Origin: Capnocytophaga sp.
GTDB taxonomy: Bacteria; Bacteroidota; Bacteroidia; Flavobacteriales; Flavobacteriaceae
Length of the DNA: 32,936 bases
Assembly (NCBI GenBank): GCA_030530525.1
Contig: JAUMUT010000001.1
Coordinates: 178,896 to 211,831, forward strand
Reading direction: 5' to 3'
Position 1 is the stretch's first letter; every line of letters starts with the position of its first letter. The translations under genes were made by a program, and so were the position numbers. The notes beneath the pieces are model-generated. The model saw nothing but the letters and a program-made list of their open reading frames with translations. It searched no databases and was not told where the DNA came from. Shown here in pieces: positions 1 through 6,803 of the stretch.

Positions 1-1
1 G

Positions 2-298
2 AAAAAAGTGAAAAAAATAGGATTTGGAGCTTTTACAGGTAGCGGACTTACAGAAATTACTTTGCCTGCTTCTGTAACCAACATAAGCGGACAAGCATTT
101 ATGAATAATTATAACTTAAACAAAATAACCGTACTTAGCACTACTCCACCTACAATAAGCAATAATACTTTTTCTTCTTCTGCTGGAAATAAAGCAAAAA
201 GAGTACTTTATGTGCCAAAAGGAACTAAAAAAGCCTACGAAAAAGCCGAATATTGGGGTGCAGAAGGCGAATTTAAAGAAATAATAGAGCTAAAATAG
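2..298 (+). CDS. C-terminal end of a BspA-like leucine-rich repeat surface protein (5' truncated by window edge)
   Basis: The reading frame is open to the left edge, so only the last ~98 residues are present; the GTG at base 8 is unlikely to be the true start. The visible protein has the LRR_5/BspA repeat signature: an F-G-A-F turn, then 'LTEITLPASVTNISGQAF', then 'LNKITVLSTTPPTI', followed by the usual closing 'VLYVPKGTKKAYEKAEYWG' strand that ends such domains. Family members are exported, surface-associated adhesin-like proteins of Bacteroidetes and oral spirochaetes. No sorting signal is seen after the repeats. A terminator hairpin follows at 331-375. Confidence 0.8.
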   Translation, partial: KKVKKIGFGAFTGSGLTEITLPASVTNISGQAFMNNYNLNKITVLSTTPPTISNNTFSSSAGNKAKRVLYVPKGTKKAYEKAEYWGAEGEFKEIIELK

Positions 299-330
299 CA
301 AAATTACCAAATAGGATATTAAAAAATTCA

Positions 331-375
331 GGCAGTCTCTAAAAGAAACACACTTTTTGGAGGCTGTCTTTTTTT
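331..375 (+). terminator. Rho-independent-type terminator after the LRR protein gene
   Basis: Arms GGCAGTCTC (331-339) and GAGGCTGTC (360-368) pair with two G-U wobbles; the inner AAAAG/CTTTTT can extend the stem. A run of seven T follows (369-375). It sits about 30 bases after the stop codon at 298. Confidence 0.75.
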
Positions 376-630
376 GTTAAAGAATTAATATTAAAAGAAT
401 AATTTGTGAATTAATTTTTATCTTTGCCCTCAGGAACATCAAGCGGCACCTTATGCAAATCATCAATCAATACGGGAACGTACTTTTGTATAGCTGAAAG
501 TAGGATTCTGCATTATTGAAATGTACTTTTGTATAGCTAGAAGTAGGAGGATGTATTACTGAAATATAGGTTTGATATATTTTAATCTTAGTTTTATAAT
601 TATGATATTTAGTTCTAGTAATTGCGAATT
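376..630. other. Gene-poor interval with coding remnant and 43-bp tandem duplication
   Basis: No intact gene is visible. TATCTTTG at 419-426 resembles a plus-strand promoter -7 element but leads to no gene. On the minus strand, a short open frame ends at 411-413 and reads '...AIQKYVPVLIDDLHKVPLD', which looks like the C-terminal tail of a lost protein that I do not recognise. Upstream of it (in the minus direction) the frame is broken and the DNA is a 43-bp tandem duplication (478-563). Confidence 0.4.
478..563. repeat. Two tandem copies of a 43-bp sequence
   Basis: Copy 1 is 478-520 and copy 2 is 521-563. Both contain 'GTACTTTTGTATAGCT', then AGTAGGA and a 'TATT..TGAA' end, with a handful of mismatches. 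43 is not a multiple of three, so the duplication breaks the minus-strand remnant frame. Confidence 0.75.
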
Positions 631-1026
631 TCATTCTAATTTATTATTCTTATAATCTTCAAATATGAAAGGAGGATATCCTAATTCTTTGTATTTCAAT
701 TCAGATGGTTTCCTGAATCGCATACTAATATATAACTCAAAAATAGAAAAAAATTGATTCTTTTCAAACAATACGACTTTAATCCACAAAGGATATCTTT
801 CATTAGAAAAAGATAAAAAATCTATAGCTTCTTCAAAATAAAAGTATCTATTAATGTTTTTTTCTTGTAAATACCATATTCTAACATAATCGTCAAATGA
901 ATTGTAAGAAACATTCTTCTCCTTAATGGGTTTTATTATAAACTTATCCTCACTACTGATATTTATATTATTTTCTATTAGTAATGAAATGAGATTATCT
1001 CCAAATTCTTTTTTTGTTAATGACAT
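631..1026 (-). CDS. Putative immunity protein for the adjacent Rhs-tip toxin
   Basis: 131 aa, soluble, with no signal peptide; rich in aromatic residues and charged, as small immunity proteins often are (for example 'FDDYVRIWYLQEKN', 'ISMRFRKPSELKYKELGYPP'). I recognise no named family. Function is inferred from position only: its ATG (1026) lies inside the 3' end of the toxin-bearing Rhs fragment, overlapping by 10 bases, the standard toxin-then-immunity order. The DNA is markedly AT-rich, like the toxin part. If correct, it would act in the cytoplasm by binding the toxin domain encoded just upstream. Confidence 0.5.
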   Translation of the reverse strand: MSLTKKEFGDNLISLLIENNINISSEDKFIIKPIKEKNVSYNSFDDYVRIWYLQEKNINRYFYFEEAIDFLSFSNERYPLWIKVVLFEKNQFFSIFELYISMRFRKPSELKYKELGYPPFIFEDYKNNKLE

Positions 1027-1769
1027 ACCTTACAAGTATTTATTTTATCATCAATAATCAATTGATCTTCATTAATTTTAAATTCCCATACAATAAAAGT
1101 AGCTCCCTTTATATTTAGTCCCATTTTCTTAAAAATATCAGGAAACTGAGAGGATTCTAGTACTGTTGGACGATAATGTCCTGATAAATTATCAATTCGT
1201 CTAATTTGTCCTTGCCCATTTAATTTTAGCTGTCCTGCAGCTAATACATCTTCTCTATTTCCTAAAAAATGATGTTTTTTCCCTATAACTAACTTATTCT
1301 CTTTTGTAATTATAAAGTCAAACTCTCTTTCTCCATTCACATTTTTAATTTTACCATCAATAATATCAAAAGATGTAATCCTACCATTTGTAGGTAATTC
1401 TTCTTCTGGGAATTTGTTTGTAATAACGCGCTCTTCTAATCCAAATACATCATTATATGTATTTATATTTCGTACATAATTATATAAATGGTATCCTCCT
1501 TCTAAACCAATTGGATCCTGACTTATATACGCACCCGTTTCAGGTGAGTAGTAGCGGAAGCGATTGTAAGCAAGTTTAGTTTCAAAGTCATAATACTGCC
1601 CTTGATAAAGAAATGGTATAAATGGGCGTACATCTTCACCAAGAGAGGAAGCCCTAAACTCACGTTTTACACGTCCGTATATGTCTAATTGGCGATTCCA
1701 AACGTGATTCCCTTCACTGTCTAATGCTATTATGGGCGTACCCAAGTTGGTAGGCCACAAGAACCCCAC
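1017..1769 (-). CDS. Rhs-family C-terminal fragment with polymorphic toxin domain
   Basis: 250 aa from a GTG; an in-frame stop lies nine codons upstream, so this is a displaced C-terminal tip, not a full Rhs protein (normally well over 1000 aa). Residues 1-111 are the Rhs core end: 'TNLGTP' (7-12), 'LDIYGRV' (28-34), 'YQGQYYDFET' (55-64), 'NRFRYYSPETGAYISQDPIGL' region (69-89) and 'YNYV.N.N...DVFGL' (96-111), the usual point before the variable toxin. Residues 112-250 are the toxin candidate, with 'KLVIGKKHHFLG' (159-170), 'VLAAGQLKLNGQGQIRRID' (175-193) and 'SGHYRP' (196-201), a motif I associate with a class of polymorphic-toxin tips of uncertain activity. The GTG start is weak; the fragment may be translated poorly or not at all. 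Confidence 0.75.
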   Translation of the reverse strand: MGFLWPTNLGTPIIALDSEGNHVWNRQLDIYGRVKREFRASSLGEDVRPFIPFLYQGQYYDFETKLAYNRFRYYSPETGAYISQDPIGLEGGYHLYNYVRNINTYNDVFGLEERVITNKFPEEELPTNGRITSFDIIDGKIKNVNGEREFDFIITKENKLVIGKKHHFLGNREDVLAAGQLKLNGQGQIRRIDNLSGHYRPTVLESSQFPDIFKKMGLNIKGATFIVWEFKINEDQLIIDDKINTCKVCH

Positions 1770-1777
1770 CAGCGGGG

Positions 1778-1785
1778 CAAATGTA
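1778..1785 (-). promoter_or_regulatory. Minus-strand -7 promoter element upstream of the Rhs fragment
   Basis: Read on the minus strand this is TACATTTG (TAnnTTTG). It lies only ~9 bases before the GTG, leaving almost no leader. It may be a promoter from another gene to which the Rhs fragment was joined. Confidence 0.45.
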
Positions 1786-1839
1786 CAAAAAATTTAGCAA
1801 TATTAAACTACTTTGAGGGGTAGGTTACGAAAAATGTTA

Positions 1840-1847
1840 TATCTTTG
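1840..1847 (+). promoter_or_regulatory. Promoter -7 element for the alkylation repair gene
   Basis: TATCTTTG matches TAnnTTTG; a TTTG at 1812-1815 is 24 bases upstream, slightly long for the -33 element. It overlaps the TTG codon at 1845, which therefore cannot be the translation start. Confidence 0.65.
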
Positions 1848-1886
1848 CCCTCGTCAATGAAAAGTAAAAACATTATAAAAAATACA

Positions 1887-2705
1887 ATGACAATAGACGA
1901 GATAAAAAACAGAAAAGGAGCGCAAAAAGCCTCTACCATTCCTGCTGAAGTGCTATCTCTTCTCAATAAAGGCGAAATCCCAACAGTAAACCTTACAGAG
2001 TGGTTGGCAGTGAACCATTCAGAGTTGATAAAATCAACCTTTCCTGCGATGAACATCAGTGGGGAAAGGATTGATGAGTTGGTTTTCCTTATGGATAGTC
2101 AGAAAAAGCCTTCGGTAATGAACACTGTGAAATTAGTGGGGAACTTTCTGTACGAACGTTATGGTACAACACCACAGTACGCACAATTATTTGAGCAAAT
2201 GAGCACACATATTTCCGATTCGGTGCGTTGTTATGCTTGCTATCTAATGGCATTGTACCCTATGCCTCTCAAAGAGAAGCTAAACACCCTAAAGCCTTTG
2301 GTAGCCGATAAGCATTTTGGCGTACGTGAAATTATCTGGATGGCATTGCGTCCTGAAATGAGTGAACAGTTAGCACATTCTATTATTTTGCTCTCCGATT
2401 GGGCAGAAAGTGATGATGAGAACATTCGCAGGTTCAGTAGTGAGTCGCTTCGTCCGCGTGGGGTGTGGTGCGCTCATATTGAGGAACTCAAAGAACAGCC
2501 CGAACAATACTTACCTATACTGAACAAACTCAAATCAGACCCTGCTAAGTACGTGCAGGACAGTGTAGGCAATTGGCTGAACGATGCCAGCAAAACGCGC
2601 CCTGACTTTGTGCGTGCTGTATGTACCCAGTGGGAAAAGGAAAGCCCTACCAAAGCAACACAATACATTATCAAAAAAGCCTTGCGCACTATTGAAAATA
2701 AATGA
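1887..2705 (+). CDS. DNA alkylation repair protein (AlkC/AlkD-like HEAT-repeat glycosylase)
   Basis: 272 aa from ATG 1887; ATG 1857 (282 aa) is possible but would leave almost no leader after the promoter at 1840-1847. The family excises alkylated bases (3-methyladenine and similar) from DNA without flipping them, using a curved stack of HEAT-like helical repeats. Visible signatures are the amphipathic helix pairs over the whole length and 'IRRFSSESLRPRGVW', corresponding to the conserved R-R...S-E-..RPR..W segment of AlkC-type members. The protein is soluble and probably acts alone. Its 3' side carries a scrap of another gene (2706-2789). Ada, another alkylation repair gene, lies far downstream at 29470. 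Confidence 0.8.
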   Translation: MTIDEIKNRKGAQKASTIPAEVLSLLNKGEIPTVNLTEWLAVNHSELIKSTFPAMNISGERIDELVFLMDSQKKPSVMNTVKLVGNFLYERYGTTPQYAQLFEQMSTHISDSVRCYACYLMALYPMPLKEKLNTLKPLVADKHFGVREIIWMALRPEMSEQLAHSIILLSDWAESDDENIRRFSSESLRPRGVWCAHIEELKEQPEQYLPILNKLKSDPAKYVQDSVGNWLNDASKTRPDFVRAVCTQWEKESPTKATQYIIKKALRTIENK

Positions 2706-2789
2706 ATCGTGCAAGACCTCAAACTCATAGAAATGAATGCCCTTGACCCCGAAGCAATACAGACTATCTTTAAGGAATTAGTAAATTAG
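2706..2789 (+). pseudogene. 3' remnant of an ABM-domain (quinol monooxygenase-like) gene
   Basis: This stretch encodes 'DLKLIEMNALDPEAIQTIF..LVN' followed by a stop and is a near copy of bases 4133-4216, the 3' end of the exported ABM protein gene at 3818. I count six mismatches over the last 72 bases. It begins directly after the alkC-like stop codon and has no start of its own beyond a GTG at 2709. It is best read as the tail of a lost paralogue left by deletion or recombination. Confidence 0.8.
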
Positions 2790-2799
2790 CAAAAAATAA

Positions 2800-3438
2800 T
2801 TACGAAACTAAGAACGTACCTAAACCTATGGTAAATAATAAGTTGCCGTACATAGCGTGTTCCAATGAGCTAATGAGCCAAGAATTTGTTTTTTCGTACC
2901 GAAAAGAAAAGAGAAACCCTCCTAAGAAAGTAAAAATAAGAGCGTATATGTTGTTAAAAAATATATGGCAGAAACAAAAGGATAAAGCACTTATCCATAA
3001 CAGATTTGTCTGCTTGAATATCATTGCATAACGTTTATAGAAAAAGACCCTATAAATAATTCCTTGCGGAAGAACGGATAATAAAGGATAAAAAAGCATT
3101 ACAATAATCCATAACCCGATTGACATTTTAGGTAAAATTAAAAATAAGTCGGAGAAAAAATAGTATGTAGCAATTGTAATGACAAGCGAAAAGGGTAAAA
3201 AAATCTTTAGTATTTGTATGAAGTGGTATTTAAAATTTGCTACCGACCACAATTCACACCATTGAATAGTTTTCTCTCGTAGAAGAATTGTTACCAAAAG
3301 TGGGGCTATGATAGGAAGAAAAAGAATTACAAAACTGCCACCACCCATTTGGGCTTTCAGTTGCTCACGGAAGAAAAACAATAGTAAAGGGACAACTATA
3401 TACAAAAAGAAAAACTCTATTGCTCGGATTTTTTTCAT
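2800..3438 (-). CDS. CPBP-family intramembrane protein (Abi-like), catalytic glutamate missing
   Basis: 212 aa with about six to seven hydrophobic segments. CPBP (Rce1-like) proteases carry three membrane motifs, EExxxR, FxxxH and HxxxN/D. Here motif 1 is 'PQGIIYR' (124-130), where Q-E-x-x-x-R is common in Bacteroidetes relatives; the glutamate is glycine 126. Motif 2 is 'FCFCH' (154-158) and motif 3 'EHAMYGN' (193-199). The histidines are kept but the general-base glutamate is not, so protease activity is doubtful. Possible roles in the family include prenyl-protein processing, bacteriocin self-immunity and export. The minus-strand promoter TACATTTG is at 3470-3477. The 3' side abuts the ABM remnant. 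Confidence 0.75.
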   Translation of the reverse strand: MKKIRAIEFFFLYIVVPLLLFFFREQLKAQMGGGSFVILFLPIIAPLLVTILLREKTIQWCELWSVANFKYHFIQILKIFLPFSLVITIATYYFFSDLFLILPKMSIGLWIIVMLFYPLLSVLPQGIIYRVFFYKRYAMIFKQTNLLWISALSFCFCHIFFNNIYALIFTFLGGFLFSFRYEKTNSWLISSLEHAMYGNLLFTIGLGTFLVS

Positions 3439-3469
3439 TAATTCGGATTCTAATAAAAATTATTTTTCG

Positions 3470-3477
3470 CAAATGTA
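3470..3477 (-). promoter_or_regulatory. Promoter -7 element for the CPBP gene (minus strand)
   Basis: TACATTTG when read on the minus strand, 32 bases upstream of the ATG at 3438. It is back to back with a plus-strand element at 3520. Confidence 0.65.
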
Positions 3478-3519
3478 CAATATTAATTTGGATTGCCAAT
3501 ATGCCTTACAAAAAAATTG

Positions 3520-3527
3520 TATATTTG
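3520..3527 (+). promoter_or_regulatory. Promoter -7 element for the Crp/Fnr fragment
   Basis: TATATTTG; TTG at 3493-3495 lies 24 bases upstream. Together with the minus-strand element at 3470 it forms a divergent promoter pair. Confidence 0.55.
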
Positions 3528-3584
3528 TTGCCTAATCATCAATAGTATGAAAAAATATATCTCCTTATAGCAAAATTGTCAATT

Positions 3585-3803
3585 ATGAATTATCAGTTGC
3601 CAATTATCAACTACTTTAGCAAAATAGCTCCTCTTAACGAGCAGGAGCAAGCCTTAGTACGCGAACTTTTCACCCCTAAAACCTACAAGCGCGAGGAATT
3701 TGTTCTCAAAGAAGGAGAAATATGCCACTTCTTTACCTTTGTGGTGAGTGGTTGCTTGCGGCTGAGGTACAAGAGCGCAAACTGCCATACTTTTGCCCCG
3801 TAA
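3585..3803 (+). pseudogene. Truncated Crp/Fnr-family regulator (cyclic-nucleotide-binding domain start only)
   Basis: From ATG 3585 the frame encodes ~62 residues resembling the N-terminus of Bacteroidetes Crp/Fnr regulators: 'INYFSKIAPLNEQEQALV' followed by 'YKREEFVLKEGEICHFFTFVVSGCLRL'. Family proteins are about 190-230 aa; the rest of the cNMP-binding barrel and the whole helix-turn-helix are absent. After about base 3770 the frame runs into the promoter of the next gene ('KSANCHTFAP' is translated promoter DNA), so the gene was cut off and joined to the 5' region of the ABM operon. A short AT-rich direct repeat ('AATTATGAATTATCAG..CAATTATCAAC') surrounds the start. Confidence 0.75.
3788..3795 (+). 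promoter_or_regulatory. Promoter -7 element for the ABM-amidohydrolase operon
   Basis: TACTTTTG, 23 bases before the ATG at 3818. No well-spaced -33 element is visible, which fits the upstream sequence having been replaced by the Crp/Fnr fragment. Confidence 0.6.
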
Positions 3804-3817
3804 AATTAGAATAATCA

Positions 3818-4216
3818 ATGAAAAAAATCCTATTCATCACTTTAATACTGCTTGGTTTTGTACCCCTCCAAGCGCAAAACACCCAAAAGATGAAAATCCG
3901 TTTAGCCGAAATAAGTATCGTACCCGAGTATAAGGACATCTATTTGCAAAAAGCAAAAAAAGTAGGGGCACTCTCGGTAGAGAGAGAAGCGGGCGTGATT
4001 TGTATTTTCCCTATGGTAATGCAGGACAACCCCTTGCAAGTGCGTATTATTGAAATATATAAGGACGAAGCAGCCTACCAGCAGCATATACAGTCGGCGC
4101 ACTTTTTGGAGTATAAGAACAGCACTCTGAAAATGGTCAAAGACCTCAAACTTATAGAAATGGATGCCCTTGACCCCGAAGCAATGCAAACTATCTTTAA
4201 GAAATTAGAAAATTAG
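3818..4216 (+). CDS. Exported antibiotic biosynthesis monooxygenase (ABM)-domain protein
   Basis: 132 aa. Residues 1-20 are a clear signal peptide (KK, hydrophobic core 'ILFITLILLGFVPL', then 'QAQ'), so the protein is probably periplasmic. The rest matches the ABM/quinol monooxygenase ferredoxin-like fold: 'KIRLAEISIVPEYKDIYLQ', 'SVEREAGVICIFPM', 'VRIIEIYKDEAAYQQHIQS.HF..YK'. Relatives oxidise quinols or aromatic substrates without a cofactor. The next gene starts 3 bases after its stop, indicating an operon with the Tat-exported amidohydrolase. A near copy of its 3' end lies at 2706-2789. Confidence 0.8.
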   Translation: MKKILFITLILLGFVPLQAQNTQKMKIRLAEISIVPEYKDIYLQKAKKVGALSVEREAGVICIFPMVMQDNPLQVRIIEIYKDEAAYQQHIQSAHFLEYKNSTLKMVKDLKLIEMDALDPEAMQTIFKKLEN

Positions 4217-4219
4217 CAA

Positions 4220-5338
4220 ATGAACAGACGGAATTTTATCACAGCCTCCGCTACCCTTTGTGCGGGGGCTACTTTGGCAAATCCGCTAACGGTCGCCGAA
4301 GAAGCAAAACCCAAAAAGCACACCCTCAAAGGGGTTATCGCCGTAGAAGAGCACTTTACCCTGAAAAACATCGCGGGCAAGGTGATGGCATACCTTACCA
4401 AAATGAATAATGGCGTACCTCCCGTAAGCCAAACGCAACGCGATTTGATGAAAATCGTCCTCCCCGATGATGCCATTGAGGAAGTGGGCGCACGCCGCTT
4501 GCAGTATATGGATGCGGCAGGTATCAGCAAGCAGGTACTTTCTTACGGTGCTGGCAGTCCGCAGAATATTGCCGATGTGGGTTTGGCTGCTGAGTTATGC
4601 AGGGAAGCCAATGAAGCCATCGCTAAGCTCATACAGGCGCACCCTACCCGCTTTGCAGGCTTTGCTCTGCTACCCGTTACTAATGCCGAAAAAGCCGCTG
4701 AGGAGCTCACGTATAGCGTACAGCAATTGGGGCTTAAAGGGGCGATGATTTCGGGTACTTACAACGGTACTTTCTTTGATGAACCTCAGTTCTTACCGCT
4801 TTTTGCTAAGGCGCAGGAGCTGGGCGTGCCTATTTTTATGCATCCTGCTATCATTAACAATAAGCCGATAGTGGATTACTATTTCAACAGTCCGCAGTGG
4901 AGTGCCGTAGCAGGAGCGATGTTTGCCACCGCAGGCTTTGGCTGGCACGCCGATGCGGGGATTGCTCTTATCCGTATGATTATTTCGGGCTTGTTTGACA
5001 AGCTGCCTAACCTGCAAATCATCTCAGGGCATTGGGGAGAGTTAGTGCCTTTCTACCTCAACCGCTTGGACGACCAGTTGCAGAAAACCCTTACCATTGA
5101 GCGCAAGATTTCCGATTATTTTAAGCGCAATATCTACATCTCGCCCAGTGGCTTTTTTGATGCGCACCAACTTACCTATGCGGTGAATACCGTAGGGGCA
5201 GACCGCATTCTCTTTGCTTGTGATTACCCGTTTCTGATAGATAACAATGCTAAACAATTTTTGGAAGAAGCCCCTATCTCCGCTGCCGATAAGCGTAAAA
5301 TAGCCTACGAGAATGCTGAAAAGTTGTTGAAGATATAA
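4220..5338 (+). CDS. Tat-exported amidohydrolase, gamma-resorcylate decarboxylase/ACMSD type
   Basis: 372 aa. The N-terminus 'MNRRNFITASATLCAGATLA' is a twin-arginine signal, so the folded metalloenzyme should reach the periplasm. The remainder is an amidohydrolase_2 barrel. By comparison with gamma-resorcylate decarboxylase (E8, H10, H164, H218, D287), the probable metal and catalytic residues are E43 and H45 in 'EEHF', H208 in 'FMHP', H271 in 'GHWGE' and D335 in 'FACDYPF'. Such enzymes decarboxylate or hydrolyse aromatic and related acids, usually in the cytoplasm; an exported form paired with an exported ABM protein suggests breakdown of an aromatic compound outside the cytoplasm (inference). 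Substrate unknown. Confidence 0.85.
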   Translation: MNRRNFITASATLCAGATLANPLTVAEEAKPKKHTLKGVIAVEEHFTLKNIAGKVMAYLTKMNNGVPPVSQTQRDLMKIVLPDDAIEEVGARRLQYMDAAGISKQVLSYGAGSPQNIADVGLAAELCREANEAIAKLIQAHPTRFAGFALLPVTNAEKAAEELTYSVQQLGLKGAMISGTYNGTFFDEPQFLPLFAKAQELGVPIFMHPAIINNKPIVDYYFNSPQWSAVAGAMFATAGFGWHADAGIALIRMIISGLFDKLPNLQIISGHWGELVPFYLNRLDDQLQKTLTIERKISDYFKRNIYISPSGFFDAHQLTYAVNTVGADRILFACDYPFLIDNNAKQFLEEAPISAADKRKIAYENAEKLLKI

Positions 5339-5346
5339 TTATTCAC

Positions 5347-5354
5347 TACTTTTG
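5347..5354 (+). promoter_or_regulatory. Promoter -7 element for the AraC-type regulator
   Basis: TACTTTTG, just after the amidohydrolase stop codon; gives the regulator its own transcription start. Confidence 0.55.
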
Positions 5355-5376
5355 CCCTCAATTAATAGCAAACAGT

Positions 5377-6168
5377 GTGTTATCACTTCGCCCTTATTAT
5401 CACCCTATGCAATCCATTATTCCTGCGGAAGAAAAAGAGGTTACCTATACCGAGCTTCTTCCGTGTGAGGCTTTGCGCTCGTTTATCTATTGCTATTGGG
5501 AGCTGAAATCACCTTTGCGTAACACACCTTTTTGCTATCGAGTGGTGGCTGATGGTTGCATAGACTTGTTTTTTGATTGTAATAACCCTCAGATGAGTTC
5601 TCTAATGGGTTATTGTAATACCTATATAGAATTTTCTATAATGGGAGCGTTTCACTATGTGGGAGTGCGCTTTCTGCCCAGTGCCTTCCCGCTACTTTTT
5701 GGTCAAGATGCTTTTGAAATCAGCGCACAGGAAATTCCCTTGCGCGAAGTAGTACCCGCTTTGGCTACTTTTATAACCGAACAGTTGGAAGCTCCCCTTT
5801 CATTAGCTACCATAGCACAATGTTTGGACAACTATTTTCTCTGCCACCTATCTCAGCACCCTTTACAGATGGACAACCGCTTTTTCTCGGCACTCTTGCA
5901 GATATTGCAAAGCAAAGGTAGTATGCACATTAGTGAGTTGGATACTGGCATTAGTACCCGACAGTTGCGCCGCCTTTTCGACTACTACATAGGCGATAGT
6001 CCTAAGACTTTTAGCAATATTGTACGCTTTCAGCATATACTAAATATACTAAGTGCAAAAGCCTACCATAACCATTCTTTTTTAGATACTTATTACGACC
6101 AAGCCCATTTTATCAAATCGTTTAAAACATTCTATGGCGATACACCGAGCAAGGTGTTTGCAGAGTAA
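5377..6168 (+). CDS. AraC-family transcriptional regulator
   Basis: 263 aa from GTG 5377; an in-frame ATG at 5407 (253 aa) is an equally plausible start. Residues ~25-130 resemble the DUF6597-type sensor domain found before AraC helices ('LPCEALRSFIYCYWEL', 'VADGCIDLFFDC', 'VGVRFLPSAFPLLFG'). The C-terminal ~85 residues are the two-helix-turn-helix DNA-binding domain: 'ISELDTGISTRQLRRLF', 'IGDSPKTFSNIVRFQHIL', 'YYDQAHFIKSFKTFYGDTPSKVF'. Target genes are unknown; the adjacent exported amidohydrolase operon is a candidate. The next DNA downstream is the AT-rich defence island. Confidence 0.85.
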   Translation: MLSLRPYYHPMQSIIPAEEKEVTYTELLPCEALRSFIYCYWELKSPLRNTPFCYRVVADGCIDLFFDCNNPQMSSLMGYCNTYIEFSIMGAFHYVGVRFLPSAFPLLFGQDAFEISAQEIPLREVVPALATFITEQLEAPLSLATIAQCLDNYFLCHLSQHPLQMDNRFFSALLQILQSKGSMHISELDTGISTRQLRRLFDYYIGDSPKTFSNIVRFQHILNILSAKAYHNHSFLDTYYDQAHFIKSFKTFYGDTPSKVFAE

Positions 6169-6181
6169 TTAGTTAAAAAGA

Positions 6182-6211
6182 TTGTGAAGTAATTTTTTTT
6201 GAGTAATTTTG
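6182..6211 (+). promoter_or_regulatory. Promoter of the Kiwa operon
   Basis: TTG at 6182-6184 and TAATTTTG at 6204-6211, separated by 19 bases: a good Bacteroidetes -33/-7 promoter, 18 bases before the kwaA ATG at 6230. Confidence 0.75.
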
Positions 6212-6229
6212 CAAAAATTTTCTATTATC

Positions 6230-6803
6230 ATGTATAGGAAAGTAGGTCTTTTTTTTCTATCTCTATGGTTGCTATTTTTATCTATTATAATAATAACTAT
6301 AGATATGCCCATATATTTTGGTGATGATTATAAGTTTGTAAGTGCTAAAGAGTTGCTCTCACAAAATATTATTCCTAATTATATGTATTTTTTGTTTAAT
6401 AATAGGTGCTATTTCTTATTTTGATTTTTCTTTTAGAATAAAAGGAGCCAACCAAATGCCATTTAAAATCAACAAAATTACAGATATAAATTATGAGCCT
6501 TTAACTTTTCTTACTACATACATTATCCCTCTTGTTTGCTTTGATTTTACAAAAACAAGATATCTAACAATTTTTCTATTATTAATAGTTGTTATTTGTG
6601 TAATATTTATAAAAACAGATTTGTTTTATGCTAATCCTACTTTAGCTCTATTAAACTATCGAATTTATAATGTAGATGGTGAATTTAAAGATGGTGAGCG
6701 TACAAATATTATTTTGATAAGTAGAGAAAAGCTAAAGTTAAATCAGAGATGTGATTATATTAAACTTGATGACAGAATATACTTTGTTAAACTAAAAAAA
6801 TAA
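6230..6803 (+). pseudogene. kwaA: kwaA, Kiwa defence membrane protein, interrupted by a single-base frameshift
   Basis: The ATG at 6230 opens a frame encoding 'MYRKVGLFFLSLWLLFLSII' and continuing to '...ELLSQNIIP', after which it runs off and stops at 6424. The following frame, read from base 6378, continues 'IICIFCLIIGAISYFDFSF', then 'LTFLTTYIIPLVCFDF', to the stop at 6803. Removing one A of the AA at 6377-6378 joins both halves into one ~190-aa protein with about four membrane segments, close to the usual KwaA size. KwaA is the membrane sensor/scaffold of the two-gene Kiwa anti-phage system. Its stop overlaps the kwaB ATG (TAATG). Either a true inactivating or phase-variable mutation, or a sequence error; I cannot tell which. 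Confidence 0.75.

Noticed and set aside
419..426. TATCTTTG promoter-like element
   Set aside because: No well-spaced -33 element and no gene follows; it also coincides with the end of a minus-strand coding remnant.
1808..2056. Minus-strand ORF with a hydrophobic stretch opposite the alkC-like gene
   Set aside because: Shadow of the well-supported plus-strand gene; no promoter or family signature.
3308..3535. 75-aa plus-strand ORF over the start of the CPBP gene
   Set aside because: Overlaps a membrane protein with recognisable motifs on the other strand; basic, low-complexity content.
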